From contig NWUY0304442697.1 in the NCBI GenBank assembly GCA_004151065.3, positions 1-11,270 of the forward strand: a stretch of 11,270 nt of DNA. Direction: 5' to 3'. Below are positions 9,213 to 11,270 of this stretch, one piece after another. Below the pieces are notes generated by a model. That model made no database searches. It was not told where the DNA came from and saw only the letters and a list, made by a program, of their open reading frames with translations. The position numbers and the translations under genes are program-made. The DNA comes from Larix sibirica (taxonomy: Eukaryota > Streptophyta > Pinopsida > Pinales > Pinaceae). Numbering within the stretch: position 1 is the first letter of the stretch; each line of letters begins with the position of its first letter.

Positions 9213-10703
9213 CTGTCTCCAGTCCCACACAGAAAAATTCAAAATCCATACATACACAACAAAATAAGGAGCATCAGAAAACTATAAATCCCTACATGAG
9301 GGACACTGATTTGTAAGCTTCTACCAGTATGCAGATGCCAAGATGTAAGAAATGTGATCACATATTTAAGATGCTCAACAGCATAATTTGCCAAAAGCTT
9401 AAGAACCTGTATAACCGCATCAGAATCACGAAGGCGCGGCCGCCTAACATCTACTGAAGGAAGCCTTTCACCAATGCCACCTTCAACCTGTATGGCTCTG
9501 CCAGTTGGCTGCATAAGAATGAGCAAGTAGAGAGATGTTACTTAAGTGTGTGCTCCACGTTGATCCATTATATAGTATGACCAAGTAAATCTCATCAAAC
9601 TGTAAAGGATCAGGAAACTGTCAAGAAAAAATTCAACATAATGTGAGCATGGAATATTTATGAAGGCATAAACAAAACATACAAATTGTGGTTGTCCTCG
9701 TGCCAAAACTGTTCCAGTCAACGATCCAGTATCTTGACTATGTTGTATATTTTCTCCCAATGCTTCAAGCAGGCCTGTAGCAGCTGCCAGCTCTGGAGGT
9801 AGGTCTGGATCATAATCCTAGTTCAGGAAGAAATTTTAATAAGAATCTATATGCATAAAGCTCAAAAATTCTAAAACAAATAGTTTGCATCATTGTCTTC
9901 CGTTCAATACCTTCTTCGATCGCCCACTTTCATAAACACAGATCTTGCTTTGCATAGTCGACTCCAATCGATGTTGTTCCTGTAAATTGAAAAATTAATT
10001 TAGTAGTTTTGTACTCTTCTGTAAATGCAGCAAGACTAAATAGGTAAACTATAGGGTACCTTTGCCAGTTGTCTCAACATATGTTGAAAAACATACTACT
10101 GAATGGTCAAAAAGTTATTTTTGAATGTTCATATGACAGGGTTATTGGACTTCAATGCTGATAGGAAGGGCAAAGTTGGGGATTGAGTTTTGCAGATTTG
10201 ATCTGTGTCCTGTCATGAATAAGTGCCTTAATCACACTGGTATAGTGCAAGTGGCATCTTTTCTCACAACTTCCCAAAAGATAACGAATATCATGCCAAC
10301 TTAGTTTTAATTATGAAGCCTCACAATGTTTCACCTTGTTGTTTGCATACTGCAAGTAGAACTGGTGACCATGGCACCAAAGATAGCAAGTTCATCTCAA
10401 GGGTCTATCATGAGGGAAGCCTTCTGCCGGTATCAACAGATTGATATTTATTATTAAGCTTTATAATAAAGACACTTTCAATACTCCCAAAGACCTCTGG
10501 ATTGGGTACTTCCTCAGACATCCTCCTCCGGGAATAGTAAAAGATACTCTGGTTAATTGTGGATCTTCACAGCCTAACAAAAAGTAACTTTTTGTTTGAA
10601 TTAGACTACCACACACAATAGAAACTTTACGACAGTTTTGTGTCATGAACCCCATTGACTGTTCAGTACTCACCCCAGTTGGTGGTTCTGCATTGCCATC
10701 AAC
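8832..10703 (-). CDS. 3' end of a spliced gene, unrecognised protein (238 C-terminal residues)
   Basis: Five exons join in one frame: 10703-10674, 9979-9911, 9817-9683, 9508-9407 and 9212-8832. The first four are whole codons (10, 23, 45 and 34) and all introns are phase 0, with GT-AG ends: GTGAGT, GTATTG, GTATGT and GTTCTT donors. Introns are 694, 93, 174 and 194 nt. Shared frame across five exons and sensible codon content indicate a genuine gene. The tail begins VDGNAEPPTG, then EQHRLESTMQSK, DYDPDLPPELAAATGLLEAL, PTGRAIQVEGGIGERL, IVLHDATEDD, and an acidic, polar stretch; it ends with proline-rich GILPLPPGPPVLYE and PTEPLGRPPAFR. There are no membrane segments, and most of it looks disordered. 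Upstream exons must lie beyond 10703. I do not recognise the family; it resembles the C-terminal tail of a large, conserved regulatory protein. The TGA at 8834-8832 overlaps a good donor (CAG then GTGAAG), so splicing onward is possible. Confidence 0.8.
9407..9508 (-). other. Exon 4 of the unrecognised gene
   Basis: Thirty-four codons reading PTGRAIQVEGGIGERL then VDVRRPRLRDSDAVIQ, bounded by CTTATGCAG acceptor and CAG then GTTCTT donor. The basic VRRPRLR patch is notable. Both junctions are phase 0, as for its neighbours. Confidence 0.82.
9683..9817 (-). other. Exon 3 of the unrecognised gene
   Basis: Forty-five codons starting DYDPDLPPELAAATG and ending TVLARGQPQF. The acceptor is CTGAACTAG and the donor GTATGT is strong. 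The segment LAAATGLLEALGENIQ could form a short amphipathic helix. This is the best stretch for a family search because it has few low-complexity residues. Confidence 0.85.
9911..9979 (-). other. Exon 2 of the unrecognised gene
   Basis: Twenty-three codons, EQHRLESTMQSK then ICVYESGRSKK. The acceptor follows a clear pyrimidine-rich tract ending TTTACAG, and the donor is AAG then GTATTG. Phase 0 at both ends. Confidence 0.83.
9980..10673 (-). other. Intron of the unrecognised gene, 694 nt
   Basis: Begins GTGAGT and ends in TTTACAG on the minus strand. It contains a stop-free minus-strand stretch of 52 codons (10310-10155) and a 70-codon frame at 10673-10461; neither has splice sites and phase that fit the gene, nor a recognisable motif. 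The intron may hold transposon debris or an alternative exon. Confidence 0.5.
10674..10703 (-). other. Exon 1 visible in window: 30-nt micro-exon
   Basis: Ten codons, VDGNAEPPTG, between an acceptor GAGATAG with a weak pyrimidine tract and a consensus GTGAGT donor. It is phase 0 on both sides and so fits the frame of the next exon. Its shortness leaves more doubt than for the other exons; earlier exons are expected to the right of the window. Confidence 0.55.
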
Positions 10704-10989
10704 CTATCTCAAATCTCATAGACTCATTTAGACATTAGAGTTGAAGGCAAGGTAATTATGCAAGACATGGTATACACTATGTAATAATTTCTTGAACGCT
10801 TCGTGTGCTATGTGAAAGGACAGGAATGTTCCTTGTAAGGAAAGCAAACCCAGAGGTTCAATGGGAAACTCAACTCAATTCAGTATCTCAAGAAGAAGGC
10901 TAGAACCAACCTAGAGAGCTCTTCAAATTCCTGGGGATCCCCTTTGGTTTTCAAGTGACTTCTTTAAAATTTGTTACACCAGAGACTTA
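10704..10989. other. Probable upstream intron sequence / LTR element internal remnant
   Basis: No supported exon. On the minus strand this is the sequence directly after the primer-binding site at 11001-10990, where an LTR element's leader and gag would start. No gag frame survives, and exon sequence begins at 10703, so any element here is truncated to under 300 bp of internal sequence. Confidence 0.4.
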
Positions 10990-11244
10990 GCTCTAATACC
11001 AACTAATAATACAACACCAACATGCTCTACTATCAATAATATCGAAATCAACATTCGAACATCATATGAACATTGATTTATCTATGCAATGGAAATAATA
11101 ATGACCCTTTGACCAGAAACATGTAATAGTAATTAAATACCAATAACATGCACATCCAAAATACACATGACTTCAAAACAAAATCCTTGTCCTCATTATT
11201 ATATTAAATAAGATAAGATAAGATAATTTTATTAATGTCCAACA
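10990..11244 (-). mobile_element. LTR retrotransposon vestige: 5' LTR and primer-binding site
   Basis: On the minus strand, TGGTATTAGAGC (11001-10990) differs by one C-to-T change from the initiator-Met tRNA primer site TGGTATCAGAGC used by many plant Copia and some Gypsy elements. Directly upstream is a candidate LTR beginning TGTTGGACATTAAT (from 11244), about 240 bp long. Its 3' end lacks the expected CA. No partner LTR or coding region was found in the window. It lies upstream of the split gene on the same strand, so it is likely an old insertion in one of that gene's introns. Confidence 0.5.
11207..11226 (+). repeat. AAGAT pentamer microsatellite
   Basis: About four tandem copies of a 5-bp unit (TAAGA/AAGAT) sit in an AT-rich stretch inside the putative LTR. 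A simple repeat with no evident role. Confidence 0.85.
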
Positions 11245-11270
11245 AATGACCACAAAAGTAGGTCAGTGGG

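Noticed and set aside
8825-9287. Alternative frames overlapping the last exon on both strands
   Set aside because: Only the frame reading IVLHDATEDD continues across the four upstream exons. The part of that frame above 9212 is intron read-through.
9239-9526. 95-codon minus-strand frame as one exon
   Set aside because: Only 9508-9407 is bounded by splice sites and keeps frame with the next exon; the rest is intron read-through in an unrelated frame.
10461-10673. 70-codon minus-strand frame as a coding exon
   Set aside because: It begins at the GTGAGT donor region, has no in-phase acceptor, and shows no family motif; it lies within the predicted intron.
1-11270. CRISPR arrays, tRNA or rRNA genes, prokaryotic operons
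   Set aside because: No regularly spaced repeats, cloverleaf-type sequences or ribosome-binding-site-led gene strings were seen; the splice structure and gene families are plant nuclear.

Overview
The window looks like nuclear DNA of a land plant, probably a seed plant. It is AT-rich and mostly non-coding. It has spliceosomal exon-intron structure with plant-type short introns, vestiges of Copia-type LTR retrotransposons, and a decayed relative of the plant importin-5 gene. No bacterial, phage, CRISPR or viral gene could be supported. A large, TE-rich genome such as a gymnosperm would fit the density of decayed repeats, but that is a weak inference.

Layout. Positions 1-5070 hold no gene I can support: AT-rich intergenic or old transposon-derived DNA, one (AG)n microsatellite (1502-1548), a 12-A run (2306-2317) and a few short direct and inverted repeats. 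Positions about 5075-6853 (minus strand) are a badly broken copy of the first half of an importin-5 type importin-beta karyopherin (plant KETCH1/IMB3 family). It has eight frame changes, ten in-frame stops in recognisable segments and a 27-bp internal duplication. Upstream of it on the same strand, 6934-7446 is UTR-like or unassigned sequence, followed by a Copia-LTR-like fragment with a decayed primer-binding site (about 7447-7647). Positions 7650-8760 hold no supported gene.

Positions 8832-10703 (minus strand) are the 3' end of a real-looking spliced gene: five exons whose junctions all keep one reading frame, encoding 238 residues of a hydrophilic, proline-rich C-terminal tail, with an AATAAA 62 nt after the stop. 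I do not recognise the protein. The rest of the gene would lie beyond the right edge. A second LTR/PBS vestige (10990-11244, minus) sits upstream of the first visible exon, probably within one of the gene's introns.

The gene, the pseudogene and both LTR vestiges point the same way. There is no sign that they work together. The most informative parts are the karyopherin relic (how it arose, and its CAG-to-TAG and CGA-to-TGA decay pattern) and the unidentified split gene. I found no convincing previously undescribed system.
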